Shown one piece after another: positions 8,389 through 18,194 of a stretch of DNA of 64,000 nucleotides (its first letter is position 1; every line of letters begins with the position of its first letter). Below the pieces are notes generated by a model. It did not search any database and was not told the DNA's origin. It worked only from the letters and a program-made list of their open reading frames with translations. Source of the stretch: Alteromonas genovensis (lineage in GTDB: Bacteria; Pseudomonadota; Gammaproteobacteria; Enterobacterales; Alteromonadaceae); NCBI RefSeq assembly GCF_010500895.1, contig NZ_JAAAWO010000001.1, positions 496,001-560,000 on the forward strand. Reading direction: 5' to 3'. A program made the position numbers and the translations under genes.

Positions 8389-10587
8389 TTATGACTGCGC
8401 TAGTTTTGCTTTCATTTCACGGCGTTTAGCATGCAGTAAAGGCTCGGTATAACCTGATGGTTGCTCCTTACCTTTAAATATTAGGTCGCTAGCGGCCTGA
8501 AACCCAATGGAATTTTCCAAATCTGGCGTCATTGGAATGTATTCAGCATCGCTGGCATTTTGTTCGTCTACCAACACAGCCATGCGTGACAGCGATTCTT
8601 TGACTTGGTCAACGCTTACAATGCCGTGCTCTAACCAATTGGCAATGTGCTGCGAAGAAATACGCAGTGTGGCTCTATCTTCCATTAAGCCGACATCATT
8701 AATGTCAGGTACTTTCGAGCACCCTACACCTTGGTGCACCCAGCGAACAACGTAGCCTAAAATTCCCTGAACATTGTTATCTATCTCACGTTTAATACCG
8801 TCACGAGTTAGGCTTGAAGTGTCTGCTAAAAGCGGGATAGTGAGAATGTCGTTTAAACCGTCGAAGTTTTCGTCTAATTGCTTTTGTACGTTAAACACGT
8901 TCACATCGTGATAGTGAAGGGCGTGCAGTGTTGCTGCAGTAGGAGAGGGTACCCATGCGGTGTTCGCGCCGGCCTTTAAATGTCCAATCTTCGCGTCCAT
9001 CATATTTTGCATTTCATCAGGGGTTGGCCACATGCCTTTTCCTATCTGGGCTTTGCCAGACAATCCACAGCGTAAACCAACCGCCACATTTGCGGTTTCG
9101 TAGGCTTTAATCCACGACATTGTTTTTAATGAGGCTTTCTCAGCAAATGGGCCGGCCAGCATAGACGTATGAATCTCATCGCCGGTACGATCTAAAAAGC
9201 CGGTATTGATAAATACTACGCGCGATTGTGCTTCAGCAATGCATGCTTGAAGGTTAACGCTGGTTCTGCGCTCTTCATCCATAATGCCCATTTTAAGTGT
9301 ATTACGCGGTACATCGATGATGTCTTCAATACGTTCAAACAAAACATTGGAAAACGCCACTTCTTCAGGCCCGTGCATTTTAGGCTTAACGATATACACG
9401 CTACCCTCACGGCTATTTGTATACTCGCTGTTGCCGAGTAAGTCGTGCTTTGCGATAAGCGAAGTGATGAGTCCGTCCATAATCCCTTCAGGCACTTCTT
9501 CGCCATCAAATAGCATGGCGTTGTTTGTCATTAAATGACCTACGTTACGAACGAACATCAAACTTCTACCTGAAAGCACTAATTCGTTTTGCGAGTTCTT
9601 TTGCTCTGAAGCTACGTGCTTTGACGGGTGATAGGCACGGTCGCTATGCATAGCGCGCACGATGTTTTTGCCACCCTTTGTCATCTCAATGCGCAAGCTG
9701 CCCTTCATTAGCCCAAGCCAGTTGCTGTATACCAATGTTTTGTCCTCAGCATCTACTGCCGCAACTGAGTCTTCACAATCCATAATGGTGGTGATTGCTG
9801 CCTCAACGAGTACGTCTTTTACGTTGGCTGAGTCACTTTCACCAATGGGGTGGGTGGGGTCTATTTGAATTTCAAAGTGCAGGCCGTTGTGCGCAAACAA
9901 TAGTGCAGAGGGTGCGCTTATATCACCTTGGTAGCCTTGCCACTGCTCGGTATTGGCAAGGGTAGTCACATCGCCATCGGTAAGTTGAACCGACAGCTTT
10001 CCCGTCTCTATTTTGTATTTTACAGCATTTGCATGACTGCCTTTTGCAAGGGGGATCATGCTGTCTAGGTAAGCTTTGGCTTTTTCTACCACTTTTGCGC
10101 CGCGAACTGGGTTATACGCTTTGCCAGGTTCTGCTCCGTTTTCTGTACCGATAACATCGGTGCCGTATAATGCGTCATAGAGGCTGCCCCAGCGAGCGTT
10201 GACCGCATTGAGCGCATAGCGAGCATTGTTAATAGGTACAACAAGCTGAGGCCCTGCCATGGTGGCAATTTCAGCATCCACATTTGTGGTGGCCGCTGCA
10301 ACGTCAGAAGGCTGCTCTACGAGGTAACCGATTTTTTTTAAAAAAGCGGTATATTCGCTACCAGGAGCGGGGTTGCCTGCTTTGTGATAATCATCGATGG
10401 CGCGCTGTAGCTGTTCACGCTTTTCAAGTAGTGCGCGATTTTGGGGAATGAATTCTGCAAAGAGGGCTTCAGCGCCTTTCCAAAATGATTCTGGCTGAAC
10501 TTTTGTGCCTGGGATGGCCTGATCGTTAATAAAGCTATCAAGTTGCGCTGCAACTTGTAGTCGACCGTGCGTAATATATCCTTGCAT
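8389..10587 (-). CDS. glcB: Malate synthase G
   Basis: A 732-residue enzyme, the usual length of the monomeric G isoform (about 720 aa), condensing glyoxylate and acetyl-CoA to malate in the glyoxylate shunt. Recognisable segments are [54 protein letters not shown] with the catalytic Arg, [13 protein letters not shown] and the C-terminal [12 protein letters not shown] block. The ATG at 10587 is preceded by GAGG at a good distance. The gene sits in a cluster with a LysR regulator and isocitrate lyase on the same strand, so both shunt enzymes are in one place. Confidence 0.97.
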   Translation of the reverse strand: MQGYITHGRLQVAAQLDSFINDQAIPGTKVQPESFWKGAEALFAEFIPQNRALLEKREQLQRAIDDYHKAGNPAPGSEYTAFLKKIGYLVEQPSDVAAATTNVDAEIATMAGPQLVVPINNARYALNAVNARWGSLYDALYGTDVIGTENGAEPGKAYNPVRGAKVVEKAKAYLDSMIPLAKGSHANAVKYKIETGKLSVQLTDGDVTTLANTEQWQGYQGDISAPSALLFAHNGLHFEIQIDPTHPIGESDSANVKDVLVEAAITTIMDCEDSVAAVDAEDKTLVYSNWLGLMKGSLRIEMTKGGKNIVRAMHSDRAYHPSKHVASEQKNSQNELVLSGRSLMFVRNVGHLMTNNAMLFDGEEVPEGIMDGLITSLIAKHDLLGNSEYTNSREGSVYIVKPKMHGPEEVAFSNVLFERIEDIIDVPRNTLKMGIMDEERRTSVNLQACIAEAQSRVVFINTGFLDRTGDEIHTSMLAGPFAEKASLKTMSWIKAYETANVAVGLRCGLSGKAQIGKGMWPTPDEMQNMMDAKIGHLKAGANTAWVPSPTAATLHALHYHDVNVFNVQKQLDENFDGLNDILTIPLLADTSSLTRDGIKREIDNNVQGILGYVVRWVHQGVGCSKVPDINDVGLMEDRATLRISSQHIANWLEHGIVSVDQVKESLSRMAVLVDEQNASDAEYIPMTPDLENSIGFQAASDLIFKGKEQPSGYTEPLLHAKRREMKAKLAQS

Positions 10588-10744
10588 AACTACCTCTATA
10601 CATTGTGTTACTAGGAAAGGTTTTACTTGGTAAGCATCTACTACGTGCTTACTGTACTTTTTATAAAGTACATTTCAGTAAAGTGCATTTTAGTAAAGTC
10701 TCTGCCTAGTGTAGTGCGTATAGAGATAGTTTTTTAATTTATGG

Positions 10745-10774
10745 TTTGTATTGCTGTCATAATCTTCGTGAATG
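10745..10774 (-). promoter_or_regulatory. Candidate shared operator upstream of glcB
   Basis: Read on the plus strand, TTTGTATTGCTGTCAT followed by ATCTTCGTGAATG closely matches the sequence upstream of aceA (13751-13780). The element is about 160-190 nt upstream of the glcB start, a spacing similar to that at aceA. A second shared octamer, CCTAGTGT, lies 40 nt nearer to glcB (10705-10712) and may mark the transcription start. The neighbouring LysR protein is the obvious candidate to bind it. Confidence 0.55.
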
Positions 10775-10802
10775 TTGGTGCTTTCAGTATAATAATTTGC
10801 AA

Positions 10803-11747
10803 CTAAACGGCATTCATTTCGCTCGCAACATCACTGATTAATCGGCGTAGCCAAATATGACCTGCGTCGTGATGAAGTAGTGCGCTCCAAGCCATTTTCA
10901 GCGCAATAGGAGGAATATCAAACGGAGGTTCCTTTATTACTACATCGGGATCGTGTTTGAAAAGCTTAGCTGCTTTACTTGGCAACGTTGCAATAAGCTT
11001 TTGTTTTTTCGCTATTTGAAGCGCCGCATGATAATGGCGTGTAAATACGCGAATGGCCCGTTGCTTCCCTATCTTTGTGAGCTCTGCGTCTACCCAGCCA
11101 AGCTTTTGAACTTCATTCGGGTCGATACCAACGCCCACGCCAAAGCCTGTCTTACTTACCCAAATATGCTGTGCGTTAATGTAACTTTCTAAGTCACATT
11201 TTTGCACTAAAGGATGGTCGGCGCTCATTACGCAGCTAAAGGTGTCATACCACACCACTTTTTGATGAAACGAAAGGGGGAGTTCGTCAAAGCGGTTTAT
11301 CGCCATGTCTACCTTGCCTTGCTCTACATCGTGAAACGTCACATCACTCGGCGTGATTAAATCTAAGGTGATATTAGGCGCTAAGTCGGCTAACCGGCCA
11401 ACAAGCTCGAGTAATAAGGTACTTTCTGCATAATCACTGGTCATAATGCGAAAGGTTCTCTCGCTCGTAAGCGGATCAAATTCAGACTCTGGCTGAATAG
11501 AGCTTTCTAATCGGCCGAGCACGTCGCGAATAATAGGCTGAAGTTCTAACGCGCGTTTAGTGGGCGTCATACCGTCGCTTGTTCGCACTAAAAGAGGGTC
11601 TTTAAATAAGTCGCGAAGTCGTTTTAAACCGTTACTCATGGCCGGCTGCGTAATACTCAATTGGTTTGCCGCTTTTGTTACGCTGCCCTCTCGCAGTAAG
11701 ACATCTAAATAAACCAATAGATTAAGATCGACCTTCGCTATATTCAT
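10803..11747 (-). CDS. LysR-family regulator of the glyoxylate-shunt cluster
   Basis: A 314-residue LysR-type regulator. The N-terminal winged helix (residues 1-65) reads VDLNLLVYLDVLLREGSVTK, then AANQLSITQPAMSNGLKRLRD, and a substrate-binding domain starts near residue 90 (ERTFRIMTSDYAESTLL). It resembles the NodD/PcpR-like subgroup with an N-terminal DLNLL start. It lies between glcB and aceA, all on one strand, and both enzyme genes share an upstream element, so control of acetate or fatty-acid use is likely; the effector is unknown. Confidence 0.85.
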   Translation of the reverse strand: MNIAKVDLNLLVYLDVLLREGSVTKAANQLSITQPAMSNGLKRLRDLFKDPLLVRTSDGMTPTKRALELQPIIRDVLGRLESSIQPESEFDPLTSERTFRIMTSDYAESTLLLELVGRLADLAPNITLDLITPSDVTFHDVEQGKVDMAINRFDELPLSFHQKVVWYDTFSCVMSADHPLVQKCDLESYINAQHIWVSKTGFGVGVGIDPNEVQKLGWVDAELTKIGKQRAIRVFTRHYHAALQIAKKQKLIATLPSKAAKLFKHDPDVVIKEPPFDIPPIALKMAWSALLHHDAGHIWLRRLISDVASEMNAV

Positions 11748-11954
11748 TGCTGTAATGCTCTTTTTGAAGATTATTAGAGAAGTGTATTGTAAAGCGTTTT
11801 GTGTCTGTTGTCAGATAAGCGTTTAGTCTTAATTAAAATTTGACTACTTACCTTAAGTTTATGAATTTAAATATTTAATTGGTAGGGCGAGTAAAGATAT
11901 TCAGTTTTTTAGTAATGAAATTAGCAAGATATAACATAAATATTATGAATAACG

Positions 11955-11980
11955 ATAAAAAAGGGCACCCTAAGGTGCCC
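11955..11980 (-). terminator. Rho-independent terminator after aceA
   Basis: GGGCACC (11963-11969) and GGTGCCC (11974-11980) form a 7-bp stem with a CTAA loop. On the minus strand it is followed by TTTTTTATCG, a good U-tract. It sits 28 nt after the aceA stop and separates aceA from the LysR gene. Confidence 0.9.
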
Positions 11981-12007
11981 AGTAAAGGAAAGGTTGGGAA
12001 CTTTCCG

Positions 12008-13603
12008 TTAAACGTCGAACTGGTTCATTGTGTTGTCATCACCTGATGCTTTAAGCGCCGCATCACCAGAGAAGTACTCTTTATGCGTATCGCCTAAATC
12101 TGAACCTGCCATTGCTTGGTGTTTAACACACGCTAAACCTTGGCGAATTTCTTGGCGTTGAACACCGCGTACATAAGCCAGCATACCTTCTTCACCGAAG
12201 TAACCTTTAGCTAGGTTGTCAGTCGACAACGCGGTGGTGTGGTAAGTCGGAAGCGTGATTAGGTGATGGAAAATACCGGCTTCGCGAGCAGCGTCTGCTT
12301 GGAAGCTCTTAATTTTCTCATCAGCTACAGCAGCAAGTTCTGTATCGTCGTACTCTACTGCCATTAAGCCTGCACGGTTATAAGCAGAAACGTCTTTGCC
12401 TTCTTCACTCCACGCGTCAAATACTTGCTGGCGGAAGTTAAGCGTCCAGTTAAACGATGGTGAGTTGTTGTAAACCAGTTTTGCGTCAGGCACTTGTTCA
12501 CGGATAGCGTTAACCATTTCCGCAATTTGACCTACGTGAGGTTTTTCAGTTTCAATCCACAGAAGATCTGCACCGTGTTGAAGTGATGTAACACAGTCAA
12601 GAACAACGCGGTCGAAACCTGAGCCGTCTTTAAATCTGAACAATCCGTTTGGTAAGCGCTCTGGCTTAACAAGCTTTCCGCCTTGCTTAAGGATTAAGTC
12701 GCCTTCATTCACATCGTCAGCACCGCCAACATCGCTAGTTTTAAGGAACGCGTTGTACTGAGCCGCAAGGTCGCCTTCAGACTGAGATACCGGTATTTTT
12801 TGCGTAAGGCCAGCACCCAATGAATCGGTACGAGCAACAATAACACCGTCGTCTACGCCTAGTTCAAGAAACGCGTAACGTACCGCGTTAATTTTCGCTA
12901 AGAAGTCTTCATGAGGAACGGTAACTTTACCGTCTTGGTGACCACATTGTTTAGCGTCTGATACTTGGTTTTCAATTTGAATACAGCAAGCACCAGCTTC
13001 AATCATTTGCTTGGCAAGCAAATAAGTCGCTTCTTCGTTACCAAAGCCCGCATCGATATCTGCAATAATTGGAACGATATGAGTTTCATAGTTTTCAATT
13101 TCTGCTTGAATTGCTGCAACATCGCCACCGTTTGCTTTTGCATCATCAAGTTTATGGAAAAGGTCGCCTAATTCACGAGCATCGGCCTGACGAAGAAATG
13201 TGTATAGTTCTTCGATAAGTGATGAAACCGATGTTTTCTCATGCATTGATTGGTCTGGAAGAGGACCGAACTCTGAGCGAAGCGCTGCAACCATCCAGCC
13301 CGACAAGTACAAGTAGCTTTTGCTTGTAGTGCCCTGATGCTTTTTAACAGACAACATTTTTTGTTGACCAACGAAGCCGTGCCAGCAGCCCAACGACTGA
13401 GTGTACTGTGAAGAATCGGCATCGTAGTCTGCCATGTCTTGACGCATGATGGCCGCTGTATAGCGAGCGATATCCAAACCGGTCTTGAAACGGTTCTGAA
13501 GCTTCATGCGAGCGGCGAATTCTGGATTAATACCTTCCCATGCGCCTTTTTGTGATGCTTTTAAAGTTGCGAAGTTATCGATATCTTGTTGGTATTGCGA
13601 CAT
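12008..13603 (-). CDS. aceA: Isocitrate lyase (long class)
   Basis: A 531-residue isocitrate lyase, which cleaves isocitrate to succinate and glyoxylate. The active-site loop is KQCGHQDGKV, carrying the catalytic cysteine, in the form typical of the long class known from Colwellia and Pseudomonas (E. coli has KKCGH in a protein of about 434 aa). Other family blocks include DADAGFGNEEATY-like DIDAGFGNEEATYLL, IVARTDSLGAGL and YNNSPSFNW. It is separated from the LysR gene by a terminator, so it is transcribed alone from the region upstream of 13603. Confidence 0.97.
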   Translation of the reverse strand: MSQYQQDIDNFATLKASQKGAWEGINPEFAARMKLQNRFKTGLDIARYTAAIMRQDMADYDADSSQYTQSLGCWHGFVGQQKMLSVKKHQGTTSKSYLYLSGWMVAALRSEFGPLPDQSMHEKTSVSSLIEELYTFLRQADARELGDLFHKLDDAKANGGDVAAIQAEIENYETHIVPIIADIDAGFGNEEATYLLAKQMIEAGACCIQIENQVSDAKQCGHQDGKVTVPHEDFLAKINAVRYAFLELGVDDGVIVARTDSLGAGLTQKIPVSQSEGDLAAQYNAFLKTSDVGGADDVNEGDLILKQGGKLVKPERLPNGLFRFKDGSGFDRVVLDCVTSLQHGADLLWIETEKPHVGQIAEMVNAIREQVPDAKLVYNNSPSFNWTLNFRQQVFDAWSEEGKDVSAYNRAGLMAVEYDDTELAAVADEKIKSFQADAAREAGIFHHLITLPTYHTTALSTDNLAKGYFGEEGMLAYVRGVQRQEIRQGLACVKHQAMAGSDLGDTHKEYFSGDAALKASGDDNTMNQFDV

Positions 13604-13750
13604 GAGCGTCTCTCCCGTCTATGATTATATTTTTACGTTAACGCGTTTTTTATGAAGCTTGCCTTTCGTTCGTCACTATTCAGCTGTAGGGCGTTTCCGT
13701 GAGTTCCATTTCATCCTAGTGTGGTTGTCGGAATAATAGAAATATATATT

Positions 13751-13780
13751 TTGCATTGCCGTCATTTATCTTGTGAATGC
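13751..13780 (-). promoter_or_regulatory. Candidate shared operator upstream of aceA
   Basis: TTTGCATTGCCGTCAT followed by TATCTTGTGAATG (plus-strand reading) matches the element before glcB with only a few substitutions and one shift. It begins about 148 nt upstream of the aceA start. The octamer CCTAGTGT recurs at 13715-13722, 36 nt closer to the gene, and a TATTAT box on the minus strand lies between them, consistent with a conserved activator-dependent promoter. Confidence 0.55.
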
Positions 13781-14312
13781 TTTGGCGAAGAAATCATCTG
13801 CCTATATAAGAATTGTCAGGACCAATGTCGACTGAATTGATATCGGTTCTGGGTTTGATATTGGCTTTAGCTTTAAGACAGGCATTATAGAGGCTTTAAG
13901 AACACGCCCTAGTTATCCGAATCCAATAAAATAGGATGATACTGCCATTTACGGCTATATTTAAAAGGTCGTGGATAAGACTTCATTTAGAAAAGCTGAC
14001 AACTCTGCCAAAACTCGACTGGCAAATCCACTTATATGGCGGGTGGTGTACTAAATATTCGTTATTTGGGGTAAGTAGCGTTGATTGGTTCTTACTTTGG
14101 TTATCACATCGGATATTGCATTGGGGAGGAATTGGGTTTTGCATTAGATGGTGCATTAGATGGTGCATTGAAGAGTGCGTTAGGGCTTAGACTTTAGTGC
14201 AAATCTATTCATACCAGCCGTGAAGGCTGATACTCTAGCCTGTCACGCTGTAACATTGATAACGAGTGCGTTGGTTTCATTGCCCTCTGAATACTAAATA
14301 AAAGTGAGTAGT
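13781..14312. other. Gene-free stretch between aceA and cheV with 12-bp repeats
   Basis: Beyond the aceA control region I see no gene. The small reading frame at 13936-14190 is rich in Trp, Arg and Ile, has no convincing ribosome binding site and matches nothing I recognise. Two exact copies of the 12-mer GCATTAGATGGT lie at 14141-14164, with a divergent third copy to 14176. The cheV promoter should be near 14240-14300. Confidence 0.5.
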
Positions 14313-15272
14313 ATGAGTAAAAGTGTATTGTCGTCTGTCGACCAAAGAACCAAGTTGGTTGGTGAAAATAGGTTGGAACTACTGATGTTTCAGCTAGGTA
14401 CACGTCATATTTTTGCTATGAACGTATTTAAGATTAAAGAAGTTATCAACATGCCAAAGCTTAATGCGATGCCGGGCTCCCACGAAAACCTACGAGGCGT
14501 GATGAATTATAGAGGTATTGCGATCCCTGTGATTGATCTTCGCCAATCGATTAAAATGCGCGGTGTTGCCACGGACGAAACTGCCAGAAACGTCATCATT
14601 ACTGAGTATAATCGCAGTGTGCAGGGGTTTATCATTGGTCAAGTCAGAAGCATCGTTAACACCTCGTGGGATACCATTCAGCCGCCTCCTAGCGGGATGG
14701 GCAAGTCGAACTATTTAACCGCCATAACGCAAGTGAATGTTGAAGGTAAAACCGAGCTGGTAGAAATCATCGATGTTGAAAAAGTGCTTGCTGAAATCAT
14801 TGATTACGATATTACGATTTCAGAAGAAATACTCGACACCGACATTGTGAACCATTTTCTTAATAAAAAAGTGCTCATTGTGGATGACTCCAGCACGGCA
14901 AGAAAACAAATAAGCGATACCCTCAAACAGCTGGGTATTACTATTATAGAACGTAAAAACGGTGCACAAGCACTGGCGCTGTTAAAACAATGGGCTGATG
15001 AGGGTAAAAACCCCTGCGATGAAATTTTGCTTATGTTCACCGACGCCGAAATGCCAGAAATGGATGGCTACCGCTTAACTGCCGAGGTTCGAAGCGACCC
15101 AAGAATGAGCAAATTGTTTATTGCACTTAATACATCGTTAAGCGGCAGTTTTAATGATGCAATGGTGGAAAAAGTAGGTTGTGACCGCTTCATCTCTAAA
15201 TTTCAGCCCGATATGTTGGTAGATGTTGCCCAGCAACGTATGCGCGAGTATCTATCGGAGCAAAAGCAGTAA
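14313..15272 (+). CDS. cheV: Chemotaxis coupling/response protein CheV
   Basis: A 319-residue protein with an N-terminal CheW-like domain (LLMFQLGTRHIFAMNVFKIK onward, about residues 20-165) and a C-terminal receiver domain (about 187-310) with VLIVDDSSTARKQ and the phosphorylation site in FTDAEMPEMDGY. CheV couples chemoreceptors to CheA and acts as an adjustable, phosphorylatable version of CheW. ATG 14313 is chosen because GTGAG lies just before it; an in-frame GTG at 14304 would add three residues. It stands alone, away from the main chemotaxis genes. Confidence 0.93.
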   Translation: MSKSVLSSVDQRTKLVGENRLELLMFQLGTRHIFAMNVFKIKEVINMPKLNAMPGSHENLRGVMNYRGIAIPVIDLRQSIKMRGVATDETARNVIITEYNRSVQGFIIGQVRSIVNTSWDTIQPPPSGMGKSNYLTAITQVNVEGKTELVEIIDVEKVLAEIIDYDITISEEILDTDIVNHFLNKKVLIVDDSSTARKQISDTLKQLGITIIERKNGAQALALLKQWADEGKNPCDEILLMFTDAEMPEMDGYRLTAEVRSDPRMSKLFIALNTSLSGSFNDAMVEKVGCDRFISKFQPDMLVDVAQQRMREYLSEQKQ

Positions 15273-15772
15273 AGGTCCCCCAGAAAGATAAGCATGGCTC
15301 TGCGCTCTAACATTCGGTCCTAAAGAAGACCCAGTAACACGAGCTAATAAAAACTCAATCTTATAAGCTATCAATACAAGCTAGCGCTTAAGTTTTATAC
15401 CAGCATCTGCCTTTGTGCTTGTTTTATCCTCACTTCATCGCCCCTACGACCTTTTAGTTTTGTTGTTGGGGTGAGTCTGCTTTACAATTGCATAAAGAAA
15501 AGCAATGCCTTTTTCGAACACGCTCTTGTAAACATATATTCCTCTAAATAAATATCGTTTAGAAGAGAGTGTCTTTAATTTAATAAACAACGACTTATAC
15601 ATGAAAGCACTTTAGTTAAAGCCTAACTCGTCGTTGTATTATATTGATTAAAGTGCAACAAGCGCCAAGACGCCCAAGCGTGAACAACGATTTCTAAATA
15701 TATTACTTAGCAGTATGCGCCGTTTCGTTTTGCTAAACACATTGCGCATGTTATTACCCAGGGAAGTTCAAC
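15273..15772. other. cheV-phoA intergenic region with an inverted repeat
   Basis: No gene is supported here. ACAACGAC (15587-15594) and GTCGTTGT (15630-15637) are perfect inverted arms about 35 nt apart, with a smaller CTTTAGTTAAAG palindrome between them. This could be a terminator-less hairpin or a regulator site in front of phoA. I do not find a convincing PHO box. Confidence 0.4.
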
Positions 15773-17131
15773 ATGGTTAAACACGTATTACGTGCCTCAT
15801 TAGTAAGCAGTTTGTCTGTCGCGTTCATGGCAGGCTGCACAGTGACTAAAAGTGTCAATAACGCTCAACAAGTCGCACCAACAAACACGCCGAAAAATAT
15901 CATAATGGTTGTTGCAGATGGAATGGGACCCGCCTATACCACTGCCTATCGCAATTATGTCGATAATGCTGCTACGCCTGAAATTGAGAGCGTGGTTTTC
16001 GATGACATTCTTCTAGGCAACGCATCGACGTATCCTGCTAAAGTATCTGGTTACGTGACCGATTCTGCCGCCGCGGCTACCGCACTTGCAGCTGGCGTGA
16101 AATCATATAATGGCGCTATTGGCGTTGACGTTGATAAAAAGCCTGTCAATTCTGTTATGCACTATGCAAAAACAAAGGGCATGAGAACAGGGCTGGCCGT
16201 TACTTCTCAGATTGTTCACGCCACGCCTGCCTCTTACATCGCACACAATGAAAGCCGCAAAAACTATAACGAAATAGCAGACGATTTTTTTGATATTCGC
16301 GTAAATGGTGAGCCTGTTGCTGACGTAATGCTTGGCGGCGGAACCGTTTATTTTAAGCGAGAAGACAGAAGTCTGCTATCGCAGTTTGTGAATGAAGGCT
16401 ATGAATACGTAGACTCCTACGAAGGCTTGTCATCCATTCCAGCGGGAAGCGATGTTATTGGTTTATTCGCTCCTGTAGCCCTTCCTGCGGTGCTAGACGA
16501 TAACCGCAAAGATCGCCTTGCGTATCTTACTAAACATGCAATCAAGCATCTTGAAAATGATAAGGGTTATTTCTTGTTGGTTGAAGCTAGTCAAATAGAT
16601 TGGGCTGGTCATGCTAATGATGTGGGCTCTGCCATGGCAGAAATGCACGATTTAGCTCAAACCATGGAGTATCTGCGTGAGTATGTAGACACGCACCCAG
16701 ACACATTGGTAGTGCTTACCGCTGACCATAGCACGGGTGGCTTGGCAATTGGTGCTGGTGGCGATTACCGCTGGAGCCCTGAGTATCTTCATAATATGTC
16801 CGCTTCTGCACGCACTATAGCCGCGACTATGGTTGATGAAGACATGCCGGGCGAATACGCTGCAAAACAATTAGGCCTGTCGCTTACCAGTGAAGAGCTC
16901 GCTATGTTAGATAGTGTCTCGAATCAAGATGAAGAAACCCGATACGCTGCAGTGAAAACCTTTTTAGATATTAAAACAAACACAGGTTGGACTACCACAG
17001 GTCATACCGGTGTTGATGTTGAAGTGTTTGCATTTGGTGCAGGTGCCACGTCGTTTAGCGGACAAATAGACAATACGGATATTGCCAAAACTATATTTAC
17101 CTTGTTAGACAGTAGCGCTTTAAACAAGTAA
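15773..17131 (+). CDS. phoA: Alkaline phosphatase (PhoA family, lipoprotein)
   Basis: A 452-residue alkaline phosphatase. The metal and nucleophile motifs are present: MVVADGMGPAY (first metal-binding Asp), VTDSAAAATALA with the phosphorylated Ser in D-S-A-x-x-A-T, VEASQIDWAGHAND, and TADHSTGG near the end, followed by TTTGHTGVDV with a zinc-binding His. The signal ends in AFMAGC, a lipobox, so the enzyme is probably tethered to a membrane on the periplasmic side. It releases phosphate from esters. No pstS or phoBR gene is near. Confidence 0.93.
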   Translation: MVKHVLRASLVSSLSVAFMAGCTVTKSVNNAQQVAPTNTPKNIIMVVADGMGPAYTTAYRNYVDNAATPEIESVVFDDILLGNASTYPAKVSGYVTDSAAAATALAAGVKSYNGAIGVDVDKKPVNSVMHYAKTKGMRTGLAVTSQIVHATPASYIAHNESRKNYNEIADDFFDIRVNGEPVADVMLGGGTVYFKREDRSLLSQFVNEGYEYVDSYEGLSSIPAGSDVIGLFAPVALPAVLDDNRKDRLAYLTKHAIKHLENDKGYFLLVEASQIDWAGHANDVGSAMAEMHDLAQTMEYLREYVDTHPDTLVVLTADHSTGGLAIGAGGDYRWSPEYLHNMSASARTIAATMVDEDMPGEYAAKQLGLSLTSEELAMLDSVSNQDEETRYAAVKTFLDIKTNTGWTTTGHTGVDVEVFAFGAGATSFSGQIDNTDIAKTIFTLLDSSALNK

Positions 17132-17224
17132 TTTATTGAGGTAAATACTCAGCGTGGGTTTGAGGCTTTATTAGGTATTAGCACGTTGAGTGCACCATAA
17201 ATATAACTGGGTGGAGAAATTGAT

Positions 17225-18148
17225 TTGATAAACGATGACATGCGAGCGCTACTTCAAGATATTTATGACGAGGTAGAGCCCATGCTGGGTATGGGTAAGG
17301 TGGCTGATTATATTCCTGCCCTTGCAACCGTTAATCCACGTCAATTCGGCATTGCGATTTGCGATATTCAGGGCGAGATTACGTCGATTGGCGATGCCGG
17401 TGTGCCTTTTTCTATTCAAAGTATATCGAAAGTGTTCAATTTGGTACTCGCTATTAATCACTATGGCGAGACCATGTGGGATCGGGTAGGTTGCGAGCCA
17501 TCCGGATTGCCATTTAACTCGTTAGTGCAGCTTGAATACGAAAATGGGATGCCAAGAAACCCTTTCATCAATGCTGGTGCATTAGTAGTCAGCGACATGG
17601 TGCAGTCCCGTTTTGCCTCGCCCCATATCGCTATGCGGGACTTTGTTCGTCGTCTATCGTGTAACGGCGAAATTATGGTGAACAAGGTGGTGGCTGAGTC
17701 AGAATTTCAGCATCGCTCAAGAAATGCGGCAATGGCCTACTTAATGAAGGCTTACGGAAATTTTGAGAATGAAGTTGAAGATGTATTGCACAACTATTTT
17801 CATAATTGCGCTTTAGAGATGAGCTGTGAAGACTTGGCGCGCTCTATTAGTTTTCTTGCCAATCGGGGCATGTCAGCGTGTGACAATGAGCAAGTGCTAA
17901 CCCCTTATCAAACTAAGCAGGTTAATGCATTGCTTGCCACTAGCGGTATGTACGATGAAGCAGGCAGCTTTGCTTTCAAAGTAGGCTTGCCAGGTAAGAG
18001 TGGGGTAGGTGGCGGAATTGTTGCTGTCGTTCCTGGGCACTTTACCATTTGCGTATTTTCGCCCGCTCTTAACAGTGTCGGAAACTCTCAACTTGGCGTG
18101 GCCGCATTAACCTCGTTAAGTGAGCGAATTAACTGGTCTATCTACTAG
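17225..18148 (+). CDS. glsA: Glutaminase
   Basis: A 307-residue serine-dependent glutaminase very close in layout to E. coli GlsB (YneH), hydrolysing glutamine to glutamate and ammonia. The catalytic SIQSISKVF (Ser-x-x-Lys) lies near residue 61, followed by [30 protein letters not shown] and [18 protein letters not shown]. The start is TTG 17225 with GGAG 8 nt upstream (17213-17216); an ATG at 17240 would drop five residues but has a poorer binding site. Confidence 0.95.
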   Translation: MINDDMRALLQDIYDEVEPMLGMGKVADYIPALATVNPRQFGIAICDIQGEITSIGDAGVPFSIQSISKVFNLVLAINHYGETMWDRVGCEPSGLPFNSLVQLEYENGMPRNPFINAGALVVSDMVQSRFASPHIAMRDFVRRLSCNGEIMVNKVVAESEFQHRSRNAAMAYLMKAYGNFENEVEDVLHNYFHNCALEMSCEDLARSISFLANRGMSACDNEQVLTPYQTKQVNALLATSGMYDEAGSFAFKVGLPGKSGVGGGIVAVVPGHFTICVFSPALNSVGNSQLGVAALTSLSERINWSIY

Positions 18149-18194
18149 GGAGTGTTGATCTTTGCGCTTTAAGCACCTTCATAGCCTTGGTAGA

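Noticed and set aside
13936..14190. Small frame between aceA and cheV
   Set aside because: No ribosome binding site, odd composition, and it runs through the 12-bp repeats; not supported as a gene.
15273..15772. PHO box upstream of phoA
   Set aside because: I could not find two direct CTGTCAT-like repeats; phosphate control therefore remains unproven.
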